Source: Candidatus Melainabacteria bacterium (lineage in GTDB: Bacteria > Cyanobacteriota > Vampirovibrionia > Obscuribacterales > Obscuribacteraceae). Taken from it: DNA of 55,023 bases. The notes under the pieces were generated by a model, which had not been told where the DNA came from, did no database searches, and was given only the letters and a program-made list of their open reading frames with translations. The translations under genes were made by a program, and so were the position numbers. The stretch is taken from NCBI GenBank assembly GCA_003242885.1, contig QKMZ01000008.1, forward strand, positions 1 through 55,023, in the 5' to 3' direction. Below are positions 43,601-51,016 of the stretch, piece by piece; the stretch's first letter is position 1, and every line of letters starts with the position of its first letter.

Positions 43601-46600
43601 GTTAGGCTTGAAGAGCCAGTCAGGGTCAGGTTTTCGACGTTACTACTTAGAGTGAAGCTTATTGAAGACTGAACTGAGTCGGTGCCTTCATTCGCATATT
43701 CATAAACATTGTCTCCTGCGCTATCAACGATAAACAAATCGTTGCCTGTACCGCCACTAAGCCCATCGTTGCCTGTGCCGCCATCGAGAGTGTCATTTCC
43801 GGCCGTACCAGCTAAACCATCGTTACCAGCTCCACCGCTTAAGTAGTTATCTCCACCGTTTCCTACGATTCCCTGATCGCCATTTCCAGCGTAACCATTA
43901 ATGTTGGCACTTCCGTGCAAGAAGAGCTGCTCTATATTGTCCGAAAGTGTATAGGACACATCAGCCATTACAACATCAGTATAAAACGGCGAGGCGCCTT
44001 CGACGATGACAGTATTGGAATTGTGGATCCAGTAGGCGTCAACTCCCTCTCCTCCATATATCGTGCTGGCGCCGGCATTGTCGTAAAAAGTGGACACGTT
44101 GCCATCACCAACAATCGTTAGTGCTGCGGAACCGGTCAGCTTGATTATGTCAACATTGGTGCCAGTGAAGTCGTAGGAGACGCTTGTTTCGACTGTATCG
44201 TAGCCTTCATTTGCGTTCTCAACGATAACGTCGCTGCTATTTGTGACGACATATGTGTCATTTGCCAGTCCACCGATCAAGGTGTTTCCAGAGGCACCAT
44301 TATCTGTAATTCTATTTTCTAAACTGTTGCCGGTACCTGATACCGCTCCGGTACCCGTGAGCGTAAGATTTTCAAGATTGCTTCCGAGAACATAGTTCGC
44401 GCTTGCAAAAACCGTGTCAATTCCTTCAGCACTGTTTTCAATAATAGAATCGCCTGACGCGTCGACATAATAGGTGTCGTTACCGGCGCCACCAGTCATG
44501 GTGTCATTGCCTGCTCCGCCGTCTAGGATATTATTGCCACTGTTACCGGTGAGTGTGTTGTTGCCACTGTTACCGGTCGCATTTATGTTTGACGATCCGG
44601 TAAGGGTCAAGTTTTCGATGTTGTCGACTATCGTATAAGTCACGCTCGATTGAACCGAATCTGTTCCTTCATTTGTGTTTTCGAAAATGAGTTCGTCAAT
44701 ATTGTCGACAATAAACGTGTCGTTACCAGCGCCGCCAACCATTGAGTCGACGCCTGCCCCGCCTGTAAGAACATTGTTTCCATCTGTGCCGACAATTAAA
44801 TTGTCGAGGCTGTTACCGGTTCCATCAATATTTGTGTTCCAGAGTTTGAGATTGCCTGTCGTCCAGATCATATATCCGCCTGGCACATTGGCTGCATCGA
44901 AAAGATCTGCGTAGCTCACATATCTAGTCATATCACTGACTAGTCCACGACCGGAATCACAGATGTAGAATCCCATAATTCTAGTGTTGTCGCTGTTATA
45001 GACAGCACCACTGACGGTGATGACGTGGTTTCGATCCCCATCGCCAAAGTATGCAGTATCGTCCCAGAGCGAGCCTGCATTCACAGCGAGTAACACACCC
45101 TGGCCGTTCTTAATCTTGTTCGCCATGTCGACGAAATTCACGCCGAGCGAATAATCACTCGAGTTTGCCCCCAAAAAGTGAGTGATAATGTCTTGCTGTT
45201 GCTGACGTGTCGTACCGCCGTTATCAAAAGACGTGGAACCTTCAACAGCAAGATCATTATCTTTGGCATATGTGACTACTTGCTCTTCGGTGACACTACC
45301 TGCGGCTTGGGTAATTACATTTGAAATTGCAGTGAGGGCACATGTACCCAGGAAATCTGGAACTGCGTCGCCTTGCGAGTAGTCGAGTTCGTAGCGTTTG
45401 GGATAGCCATACACAAGGACGTCGATGCCGTCAATCACTCCTCTTTCAGCAATCTTGTAGCTTAAGAGAGTGAGATTCTCCTGATTGGCACCCAGAGTCC
45501 ATGAGATGCTTGAATTGACCGTATCGCTTCCTTCATTTGCTTGTTCTGTAACAACATCATTGACATTGTCGACATAGTAGTCATCGTCGCCGGCATAGCC
45601 GACCATGGTGTCGGCTCCGGTTTCTCCATCGAGAATGTTGCTCCCAATCGTTCCATAAATGGCGTTGTCACGTTTGTTTCCAGATCCGCTTATGTCCCCA
45701 TCGCCCAGAAGATAGAGATTCTCAACTTCTGTGCTGAGTAAATAATTTACTGAAGACAAAACGGTATCAGTACCGCCACTAGCTCTTTCAAGAACGACGT
45801 CATTGATTGTGTTGACGACATAGATATCGTTACCGTCACCACCTTCCATATAGTCAGCGTTAGCGCCACCATCAAGATAGTCGTTGCCTAATGCGCCAAC
45901 CAAAGTGTCGTTTCCAGCACCGCCATACAAGAAATCGTCATCCGTCTCATTGCCGGTCAGAGTCTGTTTGCTCTCGTTGTATCCAGTAAAGCCGCCAAGG
46001 ATATCATCCCCTTCCTGTCCGTAAATGGTATCGTTGCCTACCTGTCCGAGTTGAAGATCATCACCATCACCACCTAACAAGAAGTCGTTGCCTTGCTGTC
46101 CTAGCAATAGATCGTTTCCTTCTCCACCCCAAAGAGTGTCATTGTCGGTTTCACCAATCGGAAGGCTTATATCACCAAAAAGTAAACCGCTATAGCCGAT
46201 TAAGAGATCGTCGCCCGACTCGCCATATACATCATCATCGCCTGCGCCACCAAAAACAGTGTCATTCCCGAGTCCGCCAGAAATGAGATCATTGTCCGTT
46301 TCTCCGGCAGCTAGTGTTTGCTTGGTATCATTGCCAAAAGTGAATCCTCCGATAACGTCGTTACCTGCATCACCAAATAAAGTGTCATTTCCAACATCGC
46401 CGACAACGGTGTCATTTCCCTCTCCGCCAAACATCAAATCGGCATCAGTTTCGCTGCCGCTAAGTGTTTGCTTACGGTCAGCCAAATTATAAAAGCCAAC
46501 CATTAGGTCATTGTCCGCGCCACCACTTATAGTGTCATTGCCGACGCCGCCAAATACCGTGTCATTGCCGGCGCCACCAAATAAGAGGTCAGTATCAGTT

Positions 46601-49491
46601 TCATAAGCACCTAAGCTTGACTTTGTGTCATTACCTGAAACAAACCCCTTGACTAAATCGTCCCCGTCGTCACCGGATATAGTGTCATTACCAGCCTGTC
46701 CCCACAGACTATCCTTTCCGGCGCCGCCAAAAATCAAATCATTGTCGGTTTCGCCATTGCCGATCCGTGGCTCATTTGCACCCAGTGGATAGAAACCCTG
46801 GATGGCATCGTCTCCATCTTCACCAATCAGCGTGTCGTCACCTAGAGCACCAATAATGGCGTCATTGCCAGTGCCGCCCCAAATTTTGTTGTTATGCCAG
46901 TCTGAGCGGAGTATGTCGTCTCCATCTCCCCCCAAGATGTTGGGTACATTGCCAAAGTAGATTGTGTCTGCGGCTGTAGTCCCAATTTTATACTGGCCGT
47001 CATATGTTGCCTTGATTTCGTTTGACGCCCAGTTGCCACTTCCATCGAGCTTTGCCTGCTCAAAAGTATTGCGGTAGTAGTCATAGTCAATGGTTGGAGC
47101 GGTAGGATTTGAAACCTGAAGGGACGTTTCAAGTGCATCGATATCTTGAGCAACAACAGATTTGCTGTTGCCGGAAGTGAATGCGATTGCAGAACCATTA
47201 ACAGGAATGGACGCAATTCCGGCATCGCTGAGATTCGTCATCTCGCCATCATCGACGATCCCATCTTCATTTTGGTCTTCCCAGACATTTAGATTTGCAT
47301 ACGAAGAATCGGAACTGTCTATGATGCCATTACTATTGGAATCAAAGCTACTCAATTGATTTGTTGCAACCGCTGTAGTTCCGTTAAACAAGCGCGGAGT
47401 GAGTTCTGTTATTGATACAGCTTGTTCATCTACAAGCGTGCTCGATTCATAAAATGCTCCGATGGGTTTTACGTTGTACGCAGGGGCTAGCTCAAGAGGA
47501 AGGGCAATAACTGGGTTTATACCGGGCTTGATCACGACGTTTGGTTTCAGCAGAACAGCTCCATACACAGCGGTAGCAATGGATGGATCGATGTATTCAA
47601 GAGAGCCAATGCTTCTGCGTAAAAGGTCTGTTCCAAGCACAGTGCTCGAAAGCGCTTTGGTCGGAAGATACAATGGTCCAAAGATTTGGGAAAGATTTGT
47701 CGTCGGATTGTATGCAAGCGTCGGGTTAGCCGCAGCAATCACAGTTGGTGATATACCAGTACTCGCCGCGACTTGTTCTAAGACATTTCCGCCATAGTAG
47801 GTTTTCTCCAGTTGAAGAACTCCTGTATCATCCGAGAATGTAGTGGCAGAGCTGTTTGGGTTGCTCTGAAGTAAATCCTGAATTATATTGTCAGCATTTG
47901 GCAGATCTTCATTAATGAAGTATTCCTCTGTGCTGTTTTCGCTTTTTTGTACCTTAATGATGTTGTTCTGAGAAATCCCAACTTGAAGAAACTTCCCTCC
48001 CGATTTTTGGTTAACCTCAGTGAGATCAGTGTAGCCAATGAAGGTTATACGGTTGCTTCCAGCATTAGCCGTAATCAGCCGGCCTCCGGGAAGCTCAAAC
48101 TTAACATCAAACGGGCTAGCAGCTGTGTTGGTCAGGATACTTTCAAGCGCCAGCAGAGCATCGGAATCACTGTCCGAGCTGAATCGTAAGTCATTATCGA
48201 TTTTAACAGTGATACCACTTGTAAGACTGGAAAGATTTCCTAACGCATTCACAACATTGTCTAGAACCGTGGCTCCTGGTGAGATCGGATTTGCTCCGAG
48301 CGAGACATTTATCTTTCCGTCTTCAGACATCAGTCCCATATTCTTTAGCCCCGCATCCATCGCAAGCCGAGACAGCTCTGACAATAACGAAACGGGCGTA
48401 GGAAGAATTGAGAATGGCGCTGCACTAGTAAACAAATCAGCTCCGACCCTGTAGACATCGTCAACGGTAGGGCTAGTCGGCATATGAGTGAGAAAGTTGA
48501 GAACACTCACTTCTGGAGAAAACGGTGTATTAAATGGATCGACAAGAAATGGGATAGACTTTAATTGCGGATTCCAATTCCAATCACCATGTGTAACTGC
48601 TTTTGTATAGGCGATGTAACTCGGTGATTTCTGCCCTACTCCTTGTCTAATGAATGCATTACGAAGATCTCCAATGCCAGCTAGCCGCCATTCCTGATCA
48701 GGAGTCAAACCATCTGTTCTTTTTGAATCAAATATATTGCCGACGCGATGACTTGCAGCATATGTGTTTGTGCCTTTATCCCAAACAACATAAAGGTCAG
48801 TGCTCATTGAATAGATCAGAGCTAAACTTTTTGCAACATCGATATCAGCAGGCGAAGTGATTACATTACCGTTCTTATCAAAGTAAGTTTGGTCGACACT
48901 GACACCATTAGGAACACGATCACCGGCTGCGGTGCTTGGACTCAACCTCCAATTTCGATACGACTCCATTAACGTTGGCAATTCGCCAACGTCCTGCAGA
49001 AGTTGTACGCCCTGCGCGAAACTGAGCTTGCCGCTCGCGTCCAATACAAACTCTTTCTCCGCGACCAGATCGGTGAGCGGTCCGCCAGTGTTTTTTTCTG
49101 ATTTGAGGATTTCATTGAGCTGGCTTACATTCAGTTGCGTCCAGCCAAGACTCGTTCCCATAGCATATGCTTCGGGCGGAATTTCCGTGGGCTGCATTCC
49201 AAGTTCCTTGTTCGCCTTAACTAACGCTCCAAAATCAGCCTCAGTTACGTGAATAGCCAACACATCCAGAGCGTAATCTGTAAGGTCGTAAGTTCCAATT
49301 TGAACTGCCGCCAATGCTTGCAATTGTTTTGTTGATCCGATCGTAGTCGGAGTGATTGCATTCCAGTCGGCAGCGTCACTGGTTATAATTCGGTCGACTT
49401 CCAAAGTGAGCATAAAGATTGACTTTATGTTCTTGGCGATACTGTTGGCGAGTTTTTTGGCTTCCTTAACCCCGAATACTTCGTCTGGCAT
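34666..49491 (-). CDS. Giant RTX (hemolysin-type calcium-binding) protein with embedded C39-like peptidase domain
   Basis: About 4,941 residues. Residues 1-~700 are mostly unassigned, with a LysM-like stretch (VLEQVAASTGISPTVIAA); ~715-770 hold an EF-hand-like segment (DSNSNGIIDSSDS, EDQNEDGIVDDGE). At ~835-1220 are GGxGND nonapeptides in ~50-residue units (GNETDDDLLFGGAGND type). At ~1360-1555 is a C39-like cysteine peptidase domain: GTCALTAISNV (Cys), RNHVITVSGAVY (His), ICDSGRG (Asp). Then ~35 units of ~90 residues (GNDTYVVD…ENASEGTDTV, ENLTLTG) and an RTX C-terminal domain (NKVERFQLSDGKYLTD). It is probably exported by a type I system encoded elsewhere. CAGGAG before the ATG at 49491 beats an upstream TTG. 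Confidence 0.9.
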   Translation of the reverse strand: MPDEVFGVKEAKKLANSIAKNIKSIFMLTLEVDRIITSDAADWNAITPTTIGSTKQLQALAAVQIGTYDLTDYALDVLAIHVTEADFGALVKANKELGMQPTEIPPEAYAMGTSLGWTQLNVSQLNEILKSEKNTGGPLTDLVAEKEFVLDASGKLSFAQGVQLLQDVGELPTLMESYRNWRLSPSTAAGDRVPNGVSVDQTYFDKNGNVITSPADIDVAKSLALIYSMSTDLYVVWDKGTNTYAASHRVGNIFDSKRTDGLTPDQEWRLAGIGDLRNAFIRQGVGQKSPSYIAYTKAVTHGDWNWNPQLKSIPFLVDPFNTPFSPEVSVLNFLTHMPTSPTVDDVYRVGADLFTSAAPFSILPTPVSLLSELSRLAMDAGLKNMGLMSEDGKINVSLGANPISPGATVLDNVVNALGNLSSLTSGITVKIDNDLRFSSDSDSDALLALESILTNTAASPFDVKFELPGGRLITANAGSNRITFIGYTDLTEVNQKSGGKFLQVGISQNNIIKVQKSENSTEEYFINEDLPNADNIIQDLLQSNPNSSATTFSDDTGVLQLEKTYYGGNVLEQVAASTGISPTVIAAANPTLAYNPTTNLSQIFGPLYLPTKALSSTVLGTDLLRRSIGSLEYIDPSIATAVYGAVLLKPNVVIKPGINPVIALPLELAPAYNVKPIGAFYESSTLVDEQAVSITELTPRLFNGTTAVATNQLSSFDSNSNGIIDSSDSSYANLNVWEDQNEDGIVDDGEMTNLSDAGIASIPVNGSAIAFTSGNSKSVVAQDIDALETSLQVSNPTAPTIDYDYYRNTFEQAKLDGSGNWASNEIKATYDGQYKIGTTAADTIYFGNVPNILGGDGDDILRSDWHNNKIWGGTGNDAIIGALGDDTLIGEDGDDAIQGFYPLGANEPRIGNGETDNDLIFGGAGKDSLWGQAGNDTISGDDGDDLVKGFVSGNDTKSSLGAYETDTDLLFGGAGNDTVFGGVGNDTISGGADNDLMVGFYNLADRKQTLSGSETDADLMFGGEGNDTVVGDVGNDTLFGDAGNDVIGGFTFGNDTKQTLAAGETDNDLISGGLGNDTVFGGAGDDDVYGESGDDLLIGYSGLLFGDISLPIGETDNDTLWGGEGNDLLLGQQGNDFLLGGDGDDLQLGQVGNDTIYGQEGDDILGGFTGYNESKQTLTGNETDDDFLYGGAGNDTLVGALGNDYLDGGANADYMEGGDGNDIYVVNTINDVVLERASGGTDTVLSSVNYLLSTEVENLYLLGDGDISGSGNKRDNAIYGTIGSNILDGETGADTMVGYAGDDDYYVDNVNDVVTEQANEGSDTVNSSISWTLGANQENLTLLSYKIAERGVIDGIDVLVYGYPKRYELDYSQGDAVPDFLGTCALTAISNVITQAAGSVTEEQVVTYAKDNDLAVEGSTSFDNGGTTRQQQQDIITHFLGANSSDYSLGVNFVDMANKIKNGQGVLLAVNAGSLWDDTAYFGDGDRNHVITVSGAVYNSDNTRIMGFYICDSGRGLVSDMTRYVSYADLFDAANVPGGYMIWTTGNLKLWNTNIDGTGNSLDNLIVGTDGNNVLTGGAGVDSMVGGAGNDTFIVDNIDELIFENTNEGTDSVQSSVTYTIVDNIENLTLTGSSNINATGNSGNNTLTGNSGNNILDGGAGNDTMTGGAGNDTYYVDASGDSIIENSAEGIDTVFASANYVLGSNLENLTLTGTGAVSGTGNSLENRITDNGASGNTLIGGLANDTYVVTNSSDVIVENANEGYDTVETSVSYDFTGTNVDIIKLTGSAALTIVGDGNVSTFYDNAGASTIYGGEGVDAYWIHNSNTVIVEGASPFYTDVVMADVSYTLSDNIEQLFLHGSANINGYAGNGDQGIVGNGGDNYLSGGAGNDGLAGTAGNDTLDGGTGNDGLSGGTGNDLFIVDSAGDNVYEYANEGTDSVQSSISFTLSSNVENLTLTGSSSLTGTGNTLDNLITGNSGASTLVGGTGNDQYIVSTSNTVIIENSSEGTDSVSSNVTYTLGANVENLTLTGSSAISGRGNASNNYLTGNSGSNTLTGDDGNDTLDGGAGVDSMVGGLGNDVYYIDSASDAISESAAQGSDSVVSDVSYTLGSEVENLTLTGSSSLTGTGNTSNNFLTGNTGANTLAGADGNDTLDGGTGADSMVGGLGNDTFYVDNAGDAVSEGTSAGTDTVISSLSFTLATDFENLTLSGSSNINATGNSFANVITGNSGNNSIDGSTGNDTMAGGAGNDTYVVDSTNDVATENASEGTDTVNSSVTWTLGANFENLTITGASVANATGNSLDNYLTGSTAANSITGAAGNDTIDGSTGTDTLVGGTGDDTYYLDVTTDVVTENASEGTDTVNIGLTYTLGNNVENLTLTGASIINGVGNTLNNYMVGNSAKNSLTGSDGNDTLDGGLGNDTLIGGLGDDVFYVDNASDTITEVSGAGTDTEVASFTDTLANNLENLTLAGSANINATGNSLTNVLTGNSGDNVLDGANGTDTLIGGAGNDTYVIDTDIVTENANEGTDTVQSGASYTLGANLENLTLTSGTIGAGNGLDNYIIGNSSANSLVGAAGNDTLDGGSGTDTMIGGTGDDVYFVSTASELPTENSGEGLDTVNSAVSYTLGSNLENLTLTGSSNNSATGNTLNNVITGNSGDNTISGGTGGEADTMSGGAGDDTYVLDSTSDVVVENLNAGADLVQAGFSYTLTDNVESLTLTGTSSTNATGNSLANTLTGNSGNNSLDGGLGADTMVGGSGDDTYVVDNAGDVVTESSSSGTDTVKASINYTLASNVDNLTLTGSSDLTATGNTLANVLTGNSGNNVFDSTSGSAVDTLIGGLGNDTYIVDSTADLITENSNEGIDTVQSSVTYTLGANVENLTITSSGTGKGNTLNNYILGSSNANTLIGGAGNDTLNGNGGNDSFTGDAGDDLFYVDSTGDVVSEAVNEGTDTVSSTIAYTLGANLENLTLTGAGVINGTGNSLNNIIIGNSSANVLDGSTGADTMSGGAGSDTYVVDDVNDQVIENVSEGTDLIQSSVSFDLALTDNVENLTLTGTAVTATGNGLNNTITGNASANILFGAAGSDALSGGSGNDILDGGSGADTMTGGTGDDNFYIDNASDAIVENLNEGTDTVFSTINYTLGTYTEALVLLGNGNTTATGNTGNNVIIGSEGDNTLDGGAGTDTMRGGLGNDTYMLDTISDNIAEDVGGGIDTVKIAASYTLGANFENLTLTGSGTYTATGNALDNTLTDNGVVANTLVGGQGNDTYVIHLATDGITEINGEGTDTVQSYVSYTLGSYLENLTLAGTATLGVGNALDNVITGNALADTLTGGTGNDTYVVSSNTTVIVENASEGTDAVNSFVTYTLASNVENLVLVGSSAINGTGNSLNNVMTGNSASNSLSGLGGNDSLLGGDGNDTLDGGTGDDTLVGGMGNDAYFVDTSNDVVTENSAEGTDTVNSAITYTLGTNVENLTLTGTSAINGVGNALDNMITGNSGANSLTGAGGNDTLDGGTGIDTLIGGLGDDAYVVDSNTDIITENASEGTDTVNSSASFTLGSNVENLTLTGSAVIGMGNTLDNVITGNSASNSLSGASGNDTLNGGSGGETDTLVGGTGNDVYYVDASADVVTENSAEGTDTVSSSVTYTLSSNVENIVLTGSSAINGVGNTLDNMITGNTGANSLSGSDGNDTLDGGLGADTLAGGLGNDVFVVNSSSDVVNEVASQGTDTVISDVDWTLGSEVENLILADIETPAVSGTGNTLDNTITGNSANNSLSGAAGNDSLDGGIGNDTLVGGLGNDTYLVDSSDDVVTESASQGTDTVMSAISWSLGANLENLSLTGTGSVNGSGNSLDNVITGNEASNILFGDAGNDSIVGGDGFDTLDGGTGNDTMSGGVGNDTYFVDSATDVVTESANEGIDTVNSTITYTLGSNVENLTLFGSAAINAVGNSLDNRILGSAGANSMTGGAGNDTLNGEVGADTMIGGTGDDTYYVDDVNDVLTENSAEGNDTVYSTANWTLGSYLENLVLTGFAGLTGAGNNLSNAITGGDGNDTLVDTLLGADGNDTLDGGLGNDTLIGGIGDDSYVVDSEADVVIENASEGTDTVESIISYTLGANVENLTLLDVLDISGYGNSADNVIIGNVGFNSLSGGAGNDSLNASEGDDTLDGGSGNDTLVGALGDDLYLVDSATDIVTENADEGTDTVFSTVHWTLGSNVENLTLQGASAINGIGNTLDNVIKGNTAANALTGDAGNDTLNGSIGADTLDGGAGDDTYFVDNSGDSIIDASGNDTVISSISWTLSSTLENLSLSGYGITNLNGAGNGGDNTITGDRGDNSLFGAAGNDSLSGGIGNDTLDGGTNNDTMEGGSGNDTYIVDSANDVVIETNYFDGLDLVQSSVNWTLGAYLEDLTLTGSGNVNATGNTWDNVLTGNTGNNVLTDDFGNDTLYGGAGNDTLDGGTGTNYLIGGTGNDTYYVRTATDAVGENSGEGTDTIISSVSITIGDEAQVENITLLETAFNAYGNSLDNFLLGNVNDNILSGGAGNDSLDGVTGADTMIGGLGNDLYYFNSADDFIIENSNEGIDTVISNLDLTLVGSNLDNLTMIGTATTGEGNNLDNYILGNSSNNTLLGGAGNDTLDGGTGNDSLVGGLGDDVYVIDSVNDFAIENANEGIDTVISTLSVDLTGSNFENVTLTGGFSAVGNTADNILIGSTASNSLTGGAGNDTLDGGSGSGAFDWLVGGAGDDTYILSENANDSIAETSGQGTDTVKSMFTYSLASTELENLVLTGTSAINGTGNGYDNVLTGNSGSNSLSGAGGNDTYNFGVGGGTDTVSDSGGTLDKVSFDNSLDKDDIAFFMSGNDLQMGYLGNSDQVTVQSQNVSGNKVERFQLSDGKYLTDSEVNTMIQSMASYAAAHSIGFTSLSDVKSSSDLMNIISNSWHA
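34990..44830 (-). repeat. ~270-bp tandem coding repeats of the RTX gene
   Basis: Around 35 diverged copies of a ~88-90-codon unit account for two thirds of the gene. Each unit has a β-roll block (GGxGxDxL repeats) plus a strand-rich spacer (DxVxENxxEGTDTVxSSxxYTLGxxxENLTLTG). Copies differ enough to be read through, but such tandem arrays are prone to unequal recombination. Confidence 0.85.
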
Positions 49492-49530
49492 GATTGCTCC
49501 TGGTATTGCGCTAGTAGTGTCGTAAATCAA

Positions 49531-49815
49531 ATGCGTCGTATTCGCGACGGCTTAGATATCATGTTCCATTCGGAATGCGAAATTGGAAATGGGTCTTCAA
49601 TAACCTATAGAACTACACGTTCGAGATTCCATAACAAAGCCTGCTTCAAAGTCTAAGTGTGTCATCACTCTCTTTTACTAGAAGTGCGTGCTCACACCAG
49701 AGAGTCGAATGCTTGCGCTGGTTCGTGGTAGACAGTTTGTGCAGCAAACATGGATAGCCAAGACTCCGGCACCTTTGGCTGTTCGGCTCTTTTTCAGTGC
49801 CTAGGCAATTTGGCA
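49531..49815. other. Intergenic region upstream of the RTX gene
   Basis: About 285 bp presumably carrying the RTX promoter (minus strand). No well-spaced -35/-10 pair or gene was identified with confidence. Confidence 0.4.
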
Positions 49816-50394
49816 CTATTTTACGCTAGTGAGATGGTACCCGTCTGGAACATCAATCCTCTTTCGATTCTCCAATTTGTTCGACCATTTTTTTAAGAAC
49901 ATTTTTGTTGTGTGAGCTCCTCTCCTACTCTCAGAATGCACTAAATATCTGGTGTCATCGCCAATCCAAATCTCTTTGTACAGTGCCCCTCTCGACGATT
50001 TCCAGCCATGACAAGGATGTCCATCAATTATCTTGCTTCCAAGAGATTTAGCTTCTTTGGCTTTTGCATAATTATCGTCATAGACAAGAATTGAGCTACC
50101 ATCATCCATTTTTGAGCGAAACGCCATCTTGTCTCGCTCTACTAGTTGCGTCAGCGTTTTATTCTTGAAATCGAGAATAGTGATGCTCTTTTTGCCAGCC
50201 GGAGATGTATTCTCATGAAGCATGCGACCTTTTCCATCCGATGCTTGCTGAAGAGAACCACTTCCTAGCTCGCTCTCTACCCTATAAGTAGCTTCGAATT
50301 CAAATTTTGGACCTTGCGCTGCAGCGGATGCTAAAGAAAAGGCGCACAAAACAGTAAGCAACAGTGGAAGAGATCTTTTAAAATGCGCCGTCAT
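49816..50394 (-). CDS. Secreted protein, possible lipoprotein-carrier-like fold
   Basis: A 192-residue protein with a clear Sec signal peptide (SLPLLLTVLCAFSLASAAAQG). The mature part is strand-rich with repeated segments (FEATYRVESELGSGSLQQ, KSITILDFKNKTLTQLVE, KIIDGHPCHGWKSS, YKEIWIGDDTRYLVHSES), a pattern seen in LolA/DUF4412-like β-sheet proteins of the periplasm. The assignment is by general resemblance only. The start at 50394 has AAGGAA upstream and begins the signal sequence. It lies upstream of the RTX gene on the same strand, with ~285 bp between, so a separate promoter is likely. Confidence 0.68.
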   Translation of the reverse strand: MTAHFKRSLPLLLTVLCAFSLASAAAQGPKFEFEATYRVESELGSGSLQQASDGKGRMLHENTSPAGKKSITILDFKNKTLTQLVERDKMAFRSKMDDGSSILVYDDNYAKAKEAKSLGSKIIDGHPCHGWKSSRGALYKEIWIGDDTRYLVHSESRRGAHTTKMFLKKWSNKLENRKRIDVPDGYHLTSVK

Positions 50395-51016
50395 ATCTAT
50401 CAATTCCTTCTCCAAGATCAGCGTTAGTGAGCCGCGCAAGTTTCTCCAGCGACGTTCAGAACGCCTGGAGATTTTTCTGACTATGTCACTTAAACAATGC
50501 GCAGTATTCAGAACGGCAGGCTTAAATTCACCCAGCCGTTCAATGTAGCACTAACGCGCGACTCGATATTGCAATCTTGTCGCAGTGACATTTGCTATTC
50601 AATTCTTGGTAAGCCCGTTTTCGATAAATTCTTCTTGCTGACATCGGCTTTCAGATTTTTGAACTAGAATAGCTTCGCGAGGATGTCAACAGAACTCAGA
50701 CGGGAAGAACCGCGTTTTAAGACGTTCTTAGAAAAGGGGATATTGGACTATGCAAACTTTTGCTTTTGAAGATTGAAGCTTCCTTGCATACTTTTGGTGC
50801 GCGCGTTCATTTTGAGGATGAGCAGGGTGCGCGAACACTGAGCGTTGATCATTGGCTAACAGATAAGACGAGCAAGCAAACACCCTTTCGAAGAGAAGTT
50901 GCATCTTTCATGTCTTGTAAGGTACAAGAGTGTAGAAGTGAGTAACGTTGAATTGAGTGATAGAAATTAGTCTTCAGACAATCTCATTCCTGCTCTTGCA
51001 ATACGTTGGAGAAATA
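50395..51016. other. Divergent intergenic region
   Basis: About 620 bp between the secreted-protein gene (minus) and the WG-repeat gene (plus). One short open frame around 50760-50945 lacks a ribosome site and family resemblance. No other feature was identified. Confidence 0.4.

Noticed and set aside
34990..46900. Regular DNA periodicity that could suggest a CRISPR array
   Set aside because: The periodicity is codon-level repetition inside one open frame with diverged units and no unique spacers between identical short repeats.
34700..47800. Many medium-length plus-strand open frames (Pro/Ser/Val-rich) opposite the RTX gene
   Set aside because: They are antisense shadows created by the biased codons of the GGxGxD repeats; none has a consistent ribosome site or family resemblance.
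50760..50945. Short plus-strand open frame as a gene
   Set aside because: No ribosome site, no family resemblance and atypical composition; treated as non-coding.
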